From Brevibacillus sp. (GTDB lineage: Bacteria > Bacillota > Bacilli > Brevibacillales > Brevibacillaceae): 48,282 nucleotides of DNA. Shown in pieces: positions 34,430 to 42,659 of this stretch. Position 1 is the stretch's first letter, and each line of letters starts with the position of its first letter. The position numbers and the translations under genes are program-made. A model generated the notes under the pieces. The model worked only from the letters and a program-made list of their open reading frames with translations, was not told the origin of the DNA and searched no databases. The stretch is taken from positions 1-48,282 of the forward strand of contig JARDZO010000005.1 of NCBI GenBank assembly GCA_029240815.1, in the 5' to 3' direction.

Positions 34430-35548
34430 ATGAATTTTAATATCGATTGGCTATCCTTCTTCTTGATTGAACAGCCAGAGGAAGAGGATGGCAACAAGAA
34501 AGTAAAGATGACGCGCTATTTAAGCCATGATGAATATCAGAAAAGCGAGCTGCGGGATTTTCTGGAGGGTGAATTTGGACGCATCGCCAAACGAAAAGTA
34601 GAACTGAATCCGAAAACGGAAGGGACTCCAACCAAGCTGGGGCAGTTTATTTTGGAGCCGGGTCATCCATTGGACTCGAATCCAAACTACGCGCTGCTCC
34701 AACGACTGCTGGTAGCAGAGACGCCAGGAGAATGCAAGGATCCTTGTCAAGAGCTGATCCAATCCTACCTGCGTACCTCTCAAGTGCGTGGTGGCGTACT
34801 GATCGTTGTGAGGACGCGGCTGGAGCTGCTAGACGAGCGATACGTCTTTATTTTAAAGTGCGACTTCGAACAAAAAACAGCCGTCATCACGGATGAAAAA
34901 AGCCTGATCTCGAATGTCCAGATGGCCATTAATGCAAAGAACATGAAGTCATTGATGTACCCCTATATGATCGAGTCAGGAATGAATGATCCTTACCACG
35001 TGAAAATCCACCAGTTTTCTCATGCGAGGTACTTCGAAGAGTTCCTGCGCTTTATTGAATATCCGCAAACGGTCACACAGATTGTCTCCGAGGAAGTCAT
35101 CTCACTGGCTAGACAGCATATCGAGTACACGTATCCAGAAGAAACAGAAGAACGGATCAGGGAAGAAGAAGCCATCGAGCTGATGGCAGCCAGCCCCAAG
35201 CGTGAATTGGCGGAGAAGTGGGAACACGAGACCGTGATGGAAGCGATGCAGATCATTACAGATCGTCAGCCGGAAGTAGAGCTGAAGTTCAAGCTCGATC
35301 ACATGCAAGTACGGACCCTTTTAGCTGATTACGGGACGAGCCTGCATATTGCCAAGGTAAATGGTCGATATTTGGTTCTATTGGAAGGTGAGCAGCTACA
35401 GTTTGAGCGTGGAGTGTCTCCTGTTGAATTCGTCAAACCAAAAGCGCTAGCGGATTTGGTGAGAGAGATTGAGTCACGCAGCTACGCAGTTCCGGAAGTC
35501 GCGGCAGCAAGGTCTACGGAAGAGGAAGAACGACCACCTTGGGAGTAA
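34430..35548 (+). CDS. DUF3900-like protein
   Basis: A 372-residue soluble protein that I associate, with moderate confidence, with DUF3900, a Bacillales family of unknown function. Visible parts are an N-terminal MNFNIDWLSFFLIEQPEEED, a charged segment with EFGRIAKRKVELNPKTEG, a hydrophobic core GGVLIVVRTRLELLDERYVFILKCDFE, and a helical acidic C-terminal half. The general layout also resembles nucleoid-associated NdpA-like proteins, so a DNA-associated role is possible but not shown. No transmembrane segments. The start ATG has GGGAGCGG upstream. The DUF1444 gene follows with 3 nt between, so they form an operon. Confidence 0.6.
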   Translation: MNFNIDWLSFFLIEQPEEEDGNKKVKMTRYLSHDEYQKSELRDFLEGEFGRIAKRKVELNPKTEGTPTKLGQFILEPGHPLDSNPNYALLQRLLVAETPGECKDPCQELIQSYLRTSQVRGGVLIVVRTRLELLDERYVFILKCDFEQKTAVITDEKSLISNVQMAINAKNMKSLMYPYMIESGMNDPYHVKIHQFSHARYFEEFLRFIEYPQTVTQIVSEEVISLARQHIEYTYPEETEERIREEEAIELMAASPKRELAEKWEHETVMEAMQIITDRQPEVELKFKLDHMQVRTLLADYGTSLHIAKVNGRYLVLLEGEQLQFERGVSPVEFVKPKALADLVREIESRSYAVPEVAAARSTEEEERPPWE

Positions 35549-35551
35549 GGA

Positions 35552-36202
35552 GTGGATCAAGAAAAAATGAGCGAAAACAAAAAGGAATCAGCACAGCGAC
35601 CTGTCGAGAAGAGCTTGATTGGTCAGGAACGAAATGTCTACCCCGTTATGCGGCACGCGTCCATGGTCACAAAATACCCGGATCGTTGGGTGACAAGACC
35701 GCATACAGCTGATACGGCCGTCTTGTACGCGTTGGATATCGGGGAAGGGTATATCTTGATTGAGCGTGCGATGCTAGAGCATGTAGGGTGGACAGAAGAG
35801 CATTTGAACCAGTGTGCCATGACCAACTTGCAAGAGCTGCCTTATTCGGTCAAGACCCAGGTAGTAGCAGGCAATCGCATTCATTTTATTAGCCCGTCGG
35901 ATGGATATGCGGCCAGCCGAATATTGCTTGAGCCATTACTGCGGAACTTTGATCAGCAAAAAGAAGGCACGCAGCTCGGTGTGGCCATTCCTCATCAGGA
36001 TGTTCTCATCGTTGCTGATCTTGTAGGCGATGCGGGCGCAAACCTTTTGGCACGGTTGACTTACGACTTTGCTACCAAAGGGCAAGTACCAATATCACTT
36101 CTTCCATTTTTCTGGGAGGAAGGCGAGCTGACTCCGTTTCTCGTTGTCTCGAATGGAAGCGGTTCAGAGATTCAGCTTAAGGAAAATCCTCGTAACAGCT
36201 AA
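35552..36202 (+). CDS. DUF1444 (YtpQ-like) protein
   Basis: Cytoplasmic 216-residue protein of the YtpQ/UPF0354 group. The diagnostic part is VAIPHQDVLIVADLVGDAGANLLARLTYDF near the C-terminus, followed by LLPFFWEEGELTPF. The N-terminal half contains VYPVMRHASMV and ALDIGEGYILIERAMLEHVGWTEEHL. At about 216 residues it is shorter than the 260-270 I recall for the family, missing part of the N-terminus. Function unknown. The frame starts at GTG with AAGGAG immediately beside it; ATG 35567 is an alternative. Cotranscribed with the preceding gene. Confidence 0.75.
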   Translation: MDQEKMSENKKESAQRPVEKSLIGQERNVYPVMRHASMVTKYPDRWVTRPHTADTAVLYALDIGEGYILIERAMLEHVGWTEEHLNQCAMTNLQELPYSVKTQVVAGNRIHFISPSDGYAASRILLEPLLRNFDQQKEGTQLGVAIPHQDVLIVADLVGDAGANLLARLTYDFATKGQVPISLLPFFWEEGELTPFLVVSNGSGSEIQLKENPRNS

Positions 36203-36219
36203 ACCATACGTTCGGGACG

Positions 36220-36254
36220 AAAAGCTACCTCTTTTTAGAAGGTAGCTTTTTGCT
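36220..36254 (+). terminator. Terminator after the DUF1444 gene
   Basis: Perfect 11-bp stem AAAAGCTACCT/AGGTAGCTTTT with a 9-nt loop and T-run. Confidence 0.92.
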
Positions 36255-36315
36255 TTTCGTTTTTCCAGTTTGTGGTATGATCAGAAACTAGAAGAAGGTG
36301 ACGAGGAGGGTCATC

Positions 36316-36770
36316 ATGCATCAGTTTATGATCGGACTGTATGGTGGATTCGATGCGGAGAAATACAAGAGAGACTTTCGAAAAGGTTTCTACGGGATCG
36401 AGGCGTGTCTCCCAAAATCAAGCTATGTCTGGATACAGGGAGACTCCATGTGCAAGAGAAGATCGATCCTTACTTTGAGGCGAGAAAGGTATTGAAGAAG
36501 TACGCGAAATATGCGAAAACCGTTCACCTATGGAACATGCGGGTTACAGATGCTTTTGAATACAACCATTATCCTGTCCTGCCTGATTGCAAACCAGAAG
36601 ACGGGTGGGCTCCGATAGAAGACTACCTGAATATCATCAAGGCAGAAAATCCAGAAATAACAGTCATGTTTGAGCATCGTTCTGACTGGATCACGGACGA
36701 GCAGTTAGAGGAGTGCTACCAGTGGGTCGACCACATCTTGAACGCCCAAAAAAATTCCCGCTCCCTGTAG
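36316..36770 (+). pseudogene. Sugar phosphate isomerase/epimerase (TIM-barrel), broken by an internal deletion
   Basis: A good start with GAGGAGGG gives MHQFMIGLYGGFDAEKYKRD and FYGIEAC (36316-36411), the N-terminus of a xylose-isomerase-like TIM-barrel protein. Then the homology jumps, in a different frame, to PKIKLCLDTGRLHVQEK and the last barrel strands with VHLWNMRV, VMFEHRSDW and an ending at 36770. The intact family is about 270 residues as I recall, so about 100-130 codons between the two parts are missing and the junction near 36405-36411 also shifts frame. In the intact frame after the junction the N-terminal reading becomes unrelated and stops at 36495. An extended -10 (36273-36281) still precedes it. 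Not expected to be active. Confidence 0.78.
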
Positions 36771-36793
36771 AAGGGTCCTGACAGGAAGCGGAA
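36747..36793 (-). terminator. Terminator of the MOSC gene
   Basis: On the minus strand TTCCGCTTCCTGT pairs with ACAGGGAGCGGGAA, followed by a run of T. The hairpin lies across the end of the pseudogene. Confidence 0.8.
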
Positions 36794-36797
36794 CCAT

Positions 36798-37349
36798 TTA
36801 GACTCGCTCGAGCGGACGATGTGGCTCAACCGGAAGCTCGACCTGGATCTGATCTCCCGGACGTACGATGCCACCAGAGAGGACGATGCCCATCACTCCA
36901 GCTTTTCGTATGAGATTGCCATGCTCATCGTGATCGAGTAGAGCATCCATCAAACCATTTTGAAACCGGTTCAGCTGTGGACAGGGATTACGAAGTCCCG
37001 TTATCTCTACCACAGCCGATTCTCCCATGCGCAAGATGGCTCCGGTCGGCAGAGAGAGCAACGAAATGCCTCTCGTCGTAATATTTTCACCGATTTGGCC
37101 GGGAGACACCTGAAAGCCGGAATCTTGTAATTCCTCAAACAGCTCAGAATGAATGAGGTGCACCTGACGCAGATTGGGTTGGGTGGGATCCTGGGCTACA
37201 CGCGAACGATGCTTCACGGTCTCTCCCAAGTGTGCGTCGTCTTCCACACCTAACCCAGTAAGTAGTTGAATGACGTCTGCATTCGACTTGCTAAACGTGT
37301 GTGTGCCGCTTACGCTAACGGCTACGACCTCTCCTATTGAATGCTTCAT
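36798..37349 (-). CDS. MOSC domain protein
   Basis: A 183-residue protein containing the MOSC fold used in molybdenum-cofactor sulfurase C-terminal domains and YiiM-like proteins. Landmarks are VEDDAHLGETVKHRSRV near the start, VHLIHSELFEEL, PGQIGENITTRGI, the segment with the conserved Cys in RNPCPQLN, and GVMGIVLSGGIVRPGD. The Cys in NPCPQ is the expected sulfide-carrying residue. Function could be sulfur transfer or detoxification; molybdenum cofactor synthesis genes are not in view. ATG 37349 has AGGAGGTG upstream with rather long spacing; the open frame extends four codons upstream. Confidence 0.9.
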   Translation of the reverse strand: MKHSIGEVVAVSVSGTHTFSKSNADVIQLLTGLGVEDDAHLGETVKHRSRVAQDPTQPNLRQVHLIHSELFEELQDSGFQVSPGQIGENITTRGISLLSLPTGAILRMGESAVVEITGLRNPCPQLNRFQNGLMDALLDHDEHGNLIRKAGVMGIVLSGGIVRPGDQIQVELPVEPHRPLERV

Positions 37350-37489
37350 ACCAAAAAACACCTCCTGCTGCCATTGTACGCGAAGGATTCAGCGAAGGAC
37401 GAGTGTTCCCTCGTTAAAAATATGTGAAATGTGTTGCTTGATGAGCACCAGAACTGACGCGTTTTTTTGAATATCAGATGTCGGAAATT

Positions 37490-38431
37490 TCACCTACACA
37501 ACAGTGACAGCTCCACATAACGTCCCGACTCATGAATGAGCCAGTAGGGGGATCTCGGTCCGAAGATGTACAACTCATTTGCTGTGGATAGCATGGATTC
37601 AACTCTGCGCCAGTCCCCCATCAGCCGAGCGCATTCGCCCATCGCCATCCACGGGTACAGATCTCCTGTTTGAAACGTATTGAAGTGAGGGAAGGCTTGG
37701 GTAATCTTATCGTAGAGAATCACGTCTTCATCCGAGCGTGTCATTTGATAAAGGATGGGGAAGGCTTGTGAAGTGACATCTGGATACCATTTTCGCCATC
37801 CGGGAAAGCTTCTGTCATAGACTGCGTACGATTTGCGCAATCCGCTGTACATAGAGTGAATCCCAGCTCGACAGGCCTCAGCCCGTTTGCTGGCTTCCTC
37901 AGCTGATGAATCATCCCCTAGCATCGAAAATACGTAAGCAGCATCCTCCAATCCTTTCGCTACCTCGCAATTATCCATCAAGTATTTCACCCGATACGAT
38001 CGTTTCGCCCACGTCAGGCCATCCTTTTGTTGTAACCTTCCCACTGCTTGCAGGAGGACTACCAGTTCATCCTTGCGAGGCTCGATCCAGTCTGTTTCGC
38101 CGGAGGCTCTTATCAACTCCGCAAGCAGACTAAATAAAGTGGTATGGTAACTGTCTTCGCTGTCGGCTTTCCCTGTATCGACCTCTGCCGACGCATCCAA
38201 TCGATAATCGTTGACATATCCGTCCTCATTTACGTGGTGCAAGTACCAATCGATATGACTTTGGACTGGCTCCCATTCCTTCAGGCGCACGAGTGAGATC
38301 AGTGCCAGATTAGTAAAGTAGGGGTTGATCTGATCATTTTTAGGAGCAAGGCGAAAAGTACCACTGGGTAGCCAGCAGGAGAGGAGATATGCTTTCTGAT
38401 TCTCCACCATCTCATCCATGGCACGGCTCAT
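37490..38431 (-). CDS. Predicted alpha/alpha-toroid (six-hairpin glycosidase-like) protein
   Basis: A 313-residue soluble protein made largely of helices. Repeated helix pairs with aromatic residues (LISLVRLKEWEPVQSHIDWYLHHV, SLLAELIRASGE, GLEDAAYVFSMLG, MAMGECARLMGDW) suggest an alpha/alpha toroid such as that of six-hairpin glycosidases. Acidic residues with aromatic neighbours (ASAEVDTGKADSEDSYH, YDRSFPGWRKWYPD) look like an active-site region, but I cannot assign one. No signal peptide. The start is uncertain because the only purine-rich stretch (GAAAGG) touches ATG 38431; the in-frame ATG at 38419 is an alternative. It lies 17 nt after the DUF2515 gene. Confidence 0.6.
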   Translation of the reverse strand: MSRAMDEMVENQKAYLLSCWLPSGTFRLAPKNDQINPYFTNLALISLVRLKEWEPVQSHIDWYLHHVNEDGYVNDYRLDASAEVDTGKADSEDSYHTTLFSLLAELIRASGETDWIEPRKDELVVLLQAVGRLQQKDGLTWAKRSYRVKYLMDNCEVAKGLEDAAYVFSMLGDDSSAEEASKRAEACRAGIHSMYSGLRKSYAVYDRSFPGWRKWYPDVTSQAFPILYQMTRSDEDVILYDKITQAFPHFNTFQTGDLYPWMAMGECARLMGDWRRVESMLSTANELYIFGPRSPYWLIHESGRYVELSLLCR

Positions 38432-38448
38432 CCTTTCTCTACATTTTC

Positions 38449-39501
38449 CTATGTGAAGGTGGTGACGATTTTAATCCCGTACTCCATCCATTGCAGGGCG
38501 CGAACATAATCCTCACTCGTAATGGTCGGCAAATCTGCAGGCTGATCAACCACTTCTATCCATTTATGATCTCGAAACCAATCCACTCCATCCGCAGCCG
38601 TATGCGGAATATCTTCCCATGCGACGGTCAGGGGAGGGCTATACAACTTCTTCTGTCCCGCTCTGACTTCGGTGCCATCCAAGCGCAAATGGTACACAGG
38701 CTCGTGTGACAACTCAGGGATTCGTGGCGTAAAGAGCTGCGGCCAGTAGTCTGCTCTGGAGCCTGAATGAGGAATCCGATACACGAATTGGCGTATCTGT
38801 TCAAATCGGAATGGATCAGCGTAAAGGAGCCGATACAGTGTTTTTCCTGTAGCTATACGTTGTTCAACCTCATGAAAGTGCTGAACATCCATGCCCGTGA
38901 GGCTTAGTCGGCGGTCTGTCGGATGTGCCTTGTATGGAAAGAGGATCTGGCTCAGGGACAAGACCGATTGTGAAAAGTATGCAAAAGTCGCAAATACGCG
39001 GTGTAGCGTTACAGGCTTATGTATGACGCGTTGCTCGATGTATTGCTGTTCGTTAACGATCAACGCATGAGTCAGTCGATGGGAATCGTTGGTATCAAGA
39101 AAATCTTGCCAAAACGATTGCATGAAGACAGATACGCCAAGTGGAACCAAGAGAGGGGTAAGATCCGTCCCTGTGCGTTTCATTTCAGCGTACAACAACA
39201 ATTGAGCGTAGGCATCGTGGAAAATGAGCCAATTGCTTCTCTCTAAAAACCAAAAAAATGGCTGGATCGCTCGCTCGTCCATGAGCAGCGGAAGCCATTC
39301 CCCTTTTAAATCGGTCATGCTCCAACCACCATTGCGGGAGACCAGATGGGCAAGCAGTGCCCAGTGAATCTCCTCATGCTGGCGATAAAATTCTAGATAG
39401 GCCTGCGTCCGTGTCACATTATTGCGGTTGGCGATTGCTGTTTGTTGACGGATTCTTGCCACGAGCTCCTGCTTGTCGATTCCGGCTAGTTGTGTAGTCA
39501 T
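38449..39501 (-). CDS. DUF2515 (YppC-like) protein
   Basis: A 350-residue protein matching the DUF2515/YppC family as I recall it. Conserved-looking blocks are ELVARIRQQTAIANRNNVTRTQAYLEFYRQHEEIHWALLAHLVSRNGGWSMTDLKG near the start, FFWFLERSNWLIFHDAYAQLLLY, and later RLSLTGMDVQHFHEVEQRIATGKTLYRLLY. Function unknown. ATG 39501 has GAGGAG 8 nt upstream; the open frame extends upstream without support. It is followed by the toroid-like gene with 17 nt between and so is probably cotranscribed. Cytoplasmic. Confidence 0.8.
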   Translation of the reverse strand: MTTQLAGIDKQELVARIRQQTAIANRNNVTRTQAYLEFYRQHEEIHWALLAHLVSRNGGWSMTDLKGEWLPLLMDERAIQPFFWFLERSNWLIFHDAYAQLLLYAEMKRTGTDLTPLLVPLGVSVFMQSFWQDFLDTNDSHRLTHALIVNEQQYIEQRVIHKPVTLHRVFATFAYFSQSVLSLSQILFPYKAHPTDRRLSLTGMDVQHFHEVEQRIATGKTLYRLLYADPFRFEQIRQFVYRIPHSGSRADYWPQLFTPRIPELSHEPVYHLRLDGTEVRAGQKKLYSPPLTVAWEDIPHTAADGVDWFRDHKWIEVVDQPADLPTITSEDYVRALQWMEYGIKIVTTFT

Positions 39502-39544
39502 GTAGAAACTCCTCAGCCTGGTGTAGTGAAAAAAGTTGCGGGGT

Positions 39545-39574
39545 TGAAAAAAGCAGGTCTGAATGGCGACCCGC
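39545..39574 (-). terminator. Terminator of the 46-aa gene
   Basis: On the minus strand GCGGGTC pairs with GACCTGC (one G-U) across an 8-nt loop, followed by TTTTTT. Confidence 0.85.
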
Positions 39575-39580
39575 CCACTT

Positions 39581-39721
39581 TCATCCAATCATTTCTAATA
39601 CGAGGAGCCTGACCATCAGTTTCTCTTTGGCCTCTTCCCATGTATCTGCAAAAATGACAACATGCTCCGATTGGAATTCTGTTTCTGCCACAAAAATACC
39701 ATCTTGCTCGTAAATGTTCAT
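39581..39721 (-). CDS. Small hypothetical protein, 46 aa
   Basis: ATG 39721 is preceded by GGAAAGGA and the frame ends at TGA 39581, closed by a dedicated terminator. The sequence (MNIYEQDGIFVAETEFQSEH, then VVIFADTWEEAKEKLMVRLLVLEMIG) reads as a beta hairpin followed by an amphipathic helix. That compact fold, with no low-complexity, and the good codon use make it a likely real gene. I do not recognise a family. It is divergent from the HesB-like gene at 39826. Confidence 0.75.
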   Translation of the reverse strand: MNIYEQDGIFVAETEFQSEHVVIFADTWEEAKEKLMVRLLVLEMIG

Positions 39722-39825
39722 AGAAGATCGTCCTTTCCGCTGCCTTTCAAGCATTGTATGCTATCATGAAAGGAATGATGCATACAAAAATAAGGGAAGT
39801 GCATTTTGAGAAAGGAAGTATCGAT

Positions 39826-40143
39826 ATGCAAGTAACACTGACTCAGGAAGCGGCGGAGCGGCTCAAGTCCGTCAATCGACCAGGAAAAATCATTCGCATC
39901 AATGGCGAGCTCGTTGGCGGGTGTGGAATGAACGTAGAGTACGCTTTGTGGTGGGACGACTCCAGCCCAGAAGATCAAGTCATCGAAGTCGACTCTTTGA
40001 CTCTCGTGATTGATCCACAGACGATCGAACATATTGACTCTGACAAATTAACGATTGATTTTCGCCAGCAGCAAGGATTTCGACTCGTGACACCAGCGCA
40101 AATCTTGGCCTATGGAATTCACCTCAAGGACCGTTGGGGGTAA
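39826..40143 (+). CDS. Fe-S biosynthesis (HesB/IscA)-like protein with one cysteine
   Basis: A 105-residue protein with the A-type fold: MQVTLTQEAAERLKSV, GKIIRINGELVGGCGMNVEYALWWDD, SLTLVIDPQTIEHID, LTIDF and GFRLVTP. The central Cys in GGCGM is at the usual first position, but the C-terminal CGC pair is absent, so it cannot bind a cluster in the canonical way. Similar YqkB/YwiD-like proteins of Bacilli share this pattern, and their role is unclear. ATG 39826 has GAAAGGAAG upstream; an open frame extends back without support. Confidence 0.8.
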   Translation: MQVTLTQEAAERLKSVNRPGKIIRINGELVGGCGMNVEYALWWDDSSPEDQVIEVDSLTLVIDPQTIEHIDSDKLTIDFRQQQGFRLVTPAQILAYGIHLKDRWG

Positions 40144-40148
40144 TGGCG

Positions 40149-40598
40149 CTACTTTGGAACAAATTGCAGGATGAAGGCGAGAATACCGGCAGCAATGAGT
40201 GGTCCTACAGCTACACCACGAAAAAAGGTCACGCCGATGATCGTTCCGAGAAGCAGGCCAGTTACAACAATCGGATTTTGGAACATGAGTGAAGTGCCTT
40301 TCCCGGCTAAATAAGCGACGAATATGCCGATGAGTACAGCGAGAATAGATTGCCAGTTGGTAAAGAGCTGGTAGATGGAGTCGGGTTTTATTTTTCCGCT
40401 AGCAAGCGGGCTGAGGATGCCGATAGTCAAAACGATAATCCCGACATGGAGTCCATACTGCTCCAAAAAGGGAAAGAGCCGTTCCAGCTGGAGCAACCTC
40501 AACAAAAGGAGAATCCCCACTGCAATGGAAACGGTAGCATTATGACCGATCACGCCGAGTGCCAATAGTACCAACAAGGTAACATTGATCCAATCCAT
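40149..40598 (-). CDS. DUF441 (YtwI-like) membrane protein
   Basis: Integral membrane protein of 149 residues with four to five hydrophobic helices. It opens MDWINVTLLVLLALGVIGHNATVSIAVGILLLL and carries IGILSPLASGKI, LIGIFVAYLAGKGTSLM and the C-terminal GVAVGPLIAAGILAFIL, which match the DUF441/YtwI family. I prefer ATG 40598 because the family begins right at the first helix; a longer frame starting at TTG 40637 adds a polar stretch. Ribosome binding sites are weak for both. Function unknown; a transport role is possible. It converges on the HesB-like gene. Confidence 0.82.
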   Translation of the reverse strand: MDWINVTLLVLLALGVIGHNATVSIAVGILLLLRLLQLERLFPFLEQYGLHVGIIVLTIGILSPLASGKIKPDSIYQLFTNWQSILAVLIGIFVAYLAGKGTSLMFQNPIVVTGLLLGTIIGVTFFRGVAVGPLIAAGILAFILQFVPK

Positions 40599-40670
40599 AT
40601 TCCAAACGCTCGCTTTCGTTTTTTTTAGTATATCCAATAGTCATCCGCCTCGTGCTTGCAAGGGGACATA

Positions 40671-40709
40671 AAAAAAGGGACAGGTGAAAATTCATCACCG
40701 GTCCCTTTT
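40671..40709. terminator. Terminator between the YfhH and DUF441 genes
   Basis: AAAAGGGAC pairs with GTCCCTTTT, with an inner GGTGA/TCACC pair. Both strands end in T-rich tracts; the minus-strand yfhH is the likely user. Confidence 0.88.
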
Positions 40710-40726
40710 GTGCTTGTGTTTTTGAA

Positions 40727-41038
40727 TTATCCGTACCAGTCTTCCAGCATGCCAATAGGGAAACCGGTTTGTTCATCTGAATGGGGAAAACGACCCCAGG
40801 CAAAAACGCCGTTAAAGTAGTCGATCGTAAAAGGTTGATCATGTTCAGGCACACTGTATTTACCGCCGATTCGGAACTCGTCCGTTCCGAGGTAATACGA
40901 TTTAGCCATAAAGTATTTTTGTTGGATGATGCCAAATTGAGAATCGTCTCCTGCTTTCTTTTTTTCCTCTGCTTGTGTACGGAGACGTTCCATTTCTTCC
41001 TGTAACTCCGCTAACGTCATTTGACTGTACAATCGCAC
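40727..41038 (-). CDS. yfhH: YfhH (DUF1811) protein
   Basis: A 103-residue soluble protein of the YfhH family, uncharacterised. It begins with RLYSQMTLAELQEEMERLRTQAEEKKKAG (helix), then QQKYFMAKSYYLG and a beta part FRIGGKYSVPEHDQPFTIDYFNGVFAWGRF, where FTIxYLNGVFAWG is the family hallmark. The start is GTG 41038 with GGGAGG 8 nt upstream; the open frame runs further without support. In Bacillus subtilis the gene is near recX, not seen here. Confidence 0.9.
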   Translation of the reverse strand: MRLYSQMTLAELQEEMERLRTQAEEKKKAGDDSQFGIIQQKYFMAKSYYLGTDEFRIGGKYSVPEHDQPFTIDYFNGVFAWGRFPHSDEQTGFPIGMLEDWYG

Positions 41039-41140
41039 GAAAAATGCCTCCCTTCCTGACAGGTACATTGTAGCAAAAGACAAGGGAATTGGCGATGGAT
41101 GGAGAATTTCCTAGGGGACAAAGAAAGGGGAGATCCGAAT

Positions 41141-41905
41141 ATGACACGTTTTGATTTGACTGGAAAGACCGCAATCGTAACCGGAGCGGGAAGAGGTATC
41201 GGAAAAGCCTTGGCTTTGGGTCTTGCAGAAGCGGGAGCACAAGTCGCTGTCGTAGCTCGTACAGAAGCTGATCTGCACGAGATAGTCCAAGCAATCGAGG
41301 AGAACGGCGGCAAAGCACACCCGATTGCTGTCGATCTGACAGAAGCAGGTGTCGCCGAGAGCGTGGTGGCGCAGACGGTAGAGGCATTGGGAGGGCTTCA
41401 CATTCTTGTGAACAACGCCGGAATGAATCTCCGGAAAAAGGCGCATGAGGTGACGGAGGAAGACTGGGACCGCGTTGTGGACCTCAATTTGAAAGCATCG
41501 TTTTTCATGTGTCAGGCTGCAGGAAAAATCATGTGTGAACAAAACTACGGTCGTATCGTCAACATCGCTTCGGTAGCAGGCTTAGTGGCCATGCGAACAG
41601 GCGTGGCATACGGTTCAAGCAAGGCAGGAGTGATTCAGATGACGCGTGTGTTGGCGCTCGAATGGAGTAAATTCGGGGTTAACATCAATGCGATTGCGCC
41701 ATGGTATTTCCGGACTCCCTTGACAGAAGCGTTGCTGAATGATCAAGCTTATTTGCAGGAAATCTTGCAGCGCACTCCGAGTGGTCGAATTGGAGATGTG
41801 GAGGATTTGGTTGGACCAGCCATTTTCTTGTCATCGGATGCAGCAGCGTACATAACGGGCCAAACCATCCCGGTTGATGGAGGCATGTCCATATTTGGGT
41901 TTTAA
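41141..41905 (+). CDS. Short-chain dehydrogenase/reductase
   Basis: NAD(P)-dependent oxidoreductase of 254 residues. Cofactor motif TGAGRGIG is at 14-21, NNAG at 91-94, and the catalytic Ser144, Tyr157 and Lys161 are in NIASVAG and YGSSK. The C-terminal segment GQTIPVDGGMSIFGF is typical of the gluconate 5-dehydrogenase/2-deoxy-gluconate type. Substrate specificity cannot be read. GGGGAGA lies 8 nt before ATG 41141. The GNAT gene follows 18 nt downstream, probably in one operon. Confidence 0.93.
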   Translation: MTRFDLTGKTAIVTGAGRGIGKALALGLAEAGAQVAVVARTEADLHEIVQAIEENGGKAHPIAVDLTEAGVAESVVAQTVEALGGLHILVNNAGMNLRKKAHEVTEEDWDRVVDLNLKASFFMCQAAGKIMCEQNYGRIVNIASVAGLVAMRTGVAYGSSKAGVIQMTRVLALEWSKFGVNINAIAPWYFRTPLTEALLNDQAYLQEILQRTPSGRIGDVEDLVGPAIFLSSDAAAYITGQTIPVDGGMSIFGF

Positions 41906-41923
41906 CATCGAGAGGTGACTCAC

Positions 41924-42391
41924 ATGATAGACATTCATGAAGCGACGGAAGAGGACGCAGCGACCATAACTTCATTGATGCACCTAGCCTTCAGGAGAAC
42001 GGTCCCTCCTTCCAGCGCGCTCTTGGAAACCGAAGCGTACATAAAAGAGCAATTGGAAACCGGACAGGAACTGGCTGCAATCGCTATCTACGAGGGAAGG
42101 GCAGTAGGGATGGTGCGGTTTCAATTCAAAGAAGACGCATTGCACTTCTTTCGCCTCTCCGTCGATCCAGACGAACAGGGAAAAGGCATCGGGCGCGCTT
42201 TGCTGGCTTGGCTGGAGCAGCATGCCATGGCTCACGGAAAAAACGCTCTGATGTGCAGGGTCCGTATGGAGATTGAAAAAAACGTACGACTATACCTGAA
42301 TGCCGGCTTTCAGATCACTGCTCAGGAGATCGTTGAACGTCCGAATACGCCGCTAATTCCGACCGCTTATATGCAAAAAATGCTTAAATAA
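41924..42391 (+). CDS. GNAT-family N-acetyltransferase
   Basis: A 155-residue acetyltransferase: acceptor amine unknown, donor acetyl-CoA. Motif A, which binds the pyrophosphate of CoA, is FRLSVDPDEQGKGIGRALL (about 67-85). Motif B follows with NVRLYLNAGF. The N-terminal part IDIHEATEEDAATI is typical. GAGAGGTGA precedes ATG at about 6 nt. Second gene of a probable SDR-GNAT pair. No terminator on its own strand is evident nearby; the following hairpin is oriented to act on the opposite strand. Confidence 0.93.
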   Translation: MIDIHEATEEDAATITSLMHLAFRRTVPPSSALLETEAYIKEQLETGQELAAIAIYEGRAVGMVRFQFKEDALHFFRLSVDPDEQGKGIGRALLAWLEQHAMAHGKNALMCRVRMEIEKNVRLYLNAGFQITAQEIVERPNTPLIPTAYMQKMLK

Positions 42392-42401
42392 GCCGGACAG
42401 G

Positions 42402-42653
42402 CAAAAAAAAAGAGGCATTCCCTAAAGGGAATGCCTAAGTATTGGGGGCGATTGAGAAAAATACCGATCGGCTCGGAAGATATGTTTTGCTCTCACCCAA
42501 AACATACCGGGAACCAACTATATTCTGGCACATACAGCAAGTGTGTGCGGAAAAGTCATTCTAAGAAGAATATCGGGCTTTTTCTCAATGCGTTGAAAAA
42601 GTGCTTACGATTACAAAATAGCAAGCAAAAGTAAAATGCAGATAAAATAAAAA
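42402..42653 (-). ncRNA. Candidate structured small RNA
   Basis: Minus-strand transcript predicted from promoter at 42690-42660 to a strong terminator at 42436-42403, about 250 nt, with no credible coding frame. Its second half folds into a multibranched structure: a closing helix of 11 bp (42451-42461 with 42579-42589) and 5 bp (42464-42468 with 42572-42576) encloses three hairpins at 42481-42506 (8 bp), 42528-42548 and 42558-42571. I recognise no known RNA class. It lies directly after the SleB-type gene on the same strand, so a processed 3' UTR is also possible. Confidence 0.5.
42403..42436 (-). terminator. Terminator of the candidate small RNA
   Basis: Perfect 10-bp stem AGGCATTCCC/GGGAATGCCT (42413-42422 with 42427-42436), 4-nt loop. 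On the minus strand it is followed by nine T residues. Confidence 0.9.
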
Positions 42654-42659
42654 TAAAGT

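Noticed and set aside
42431..42634. A 67-codon plus-strand frame across the candidate small RNA
   Set aside because: No ribosome binding site, begins inside the terminator hairpin, and the product is basic and Cys-rich without a pattern. The strand evidence favours RNA on the minus strand.
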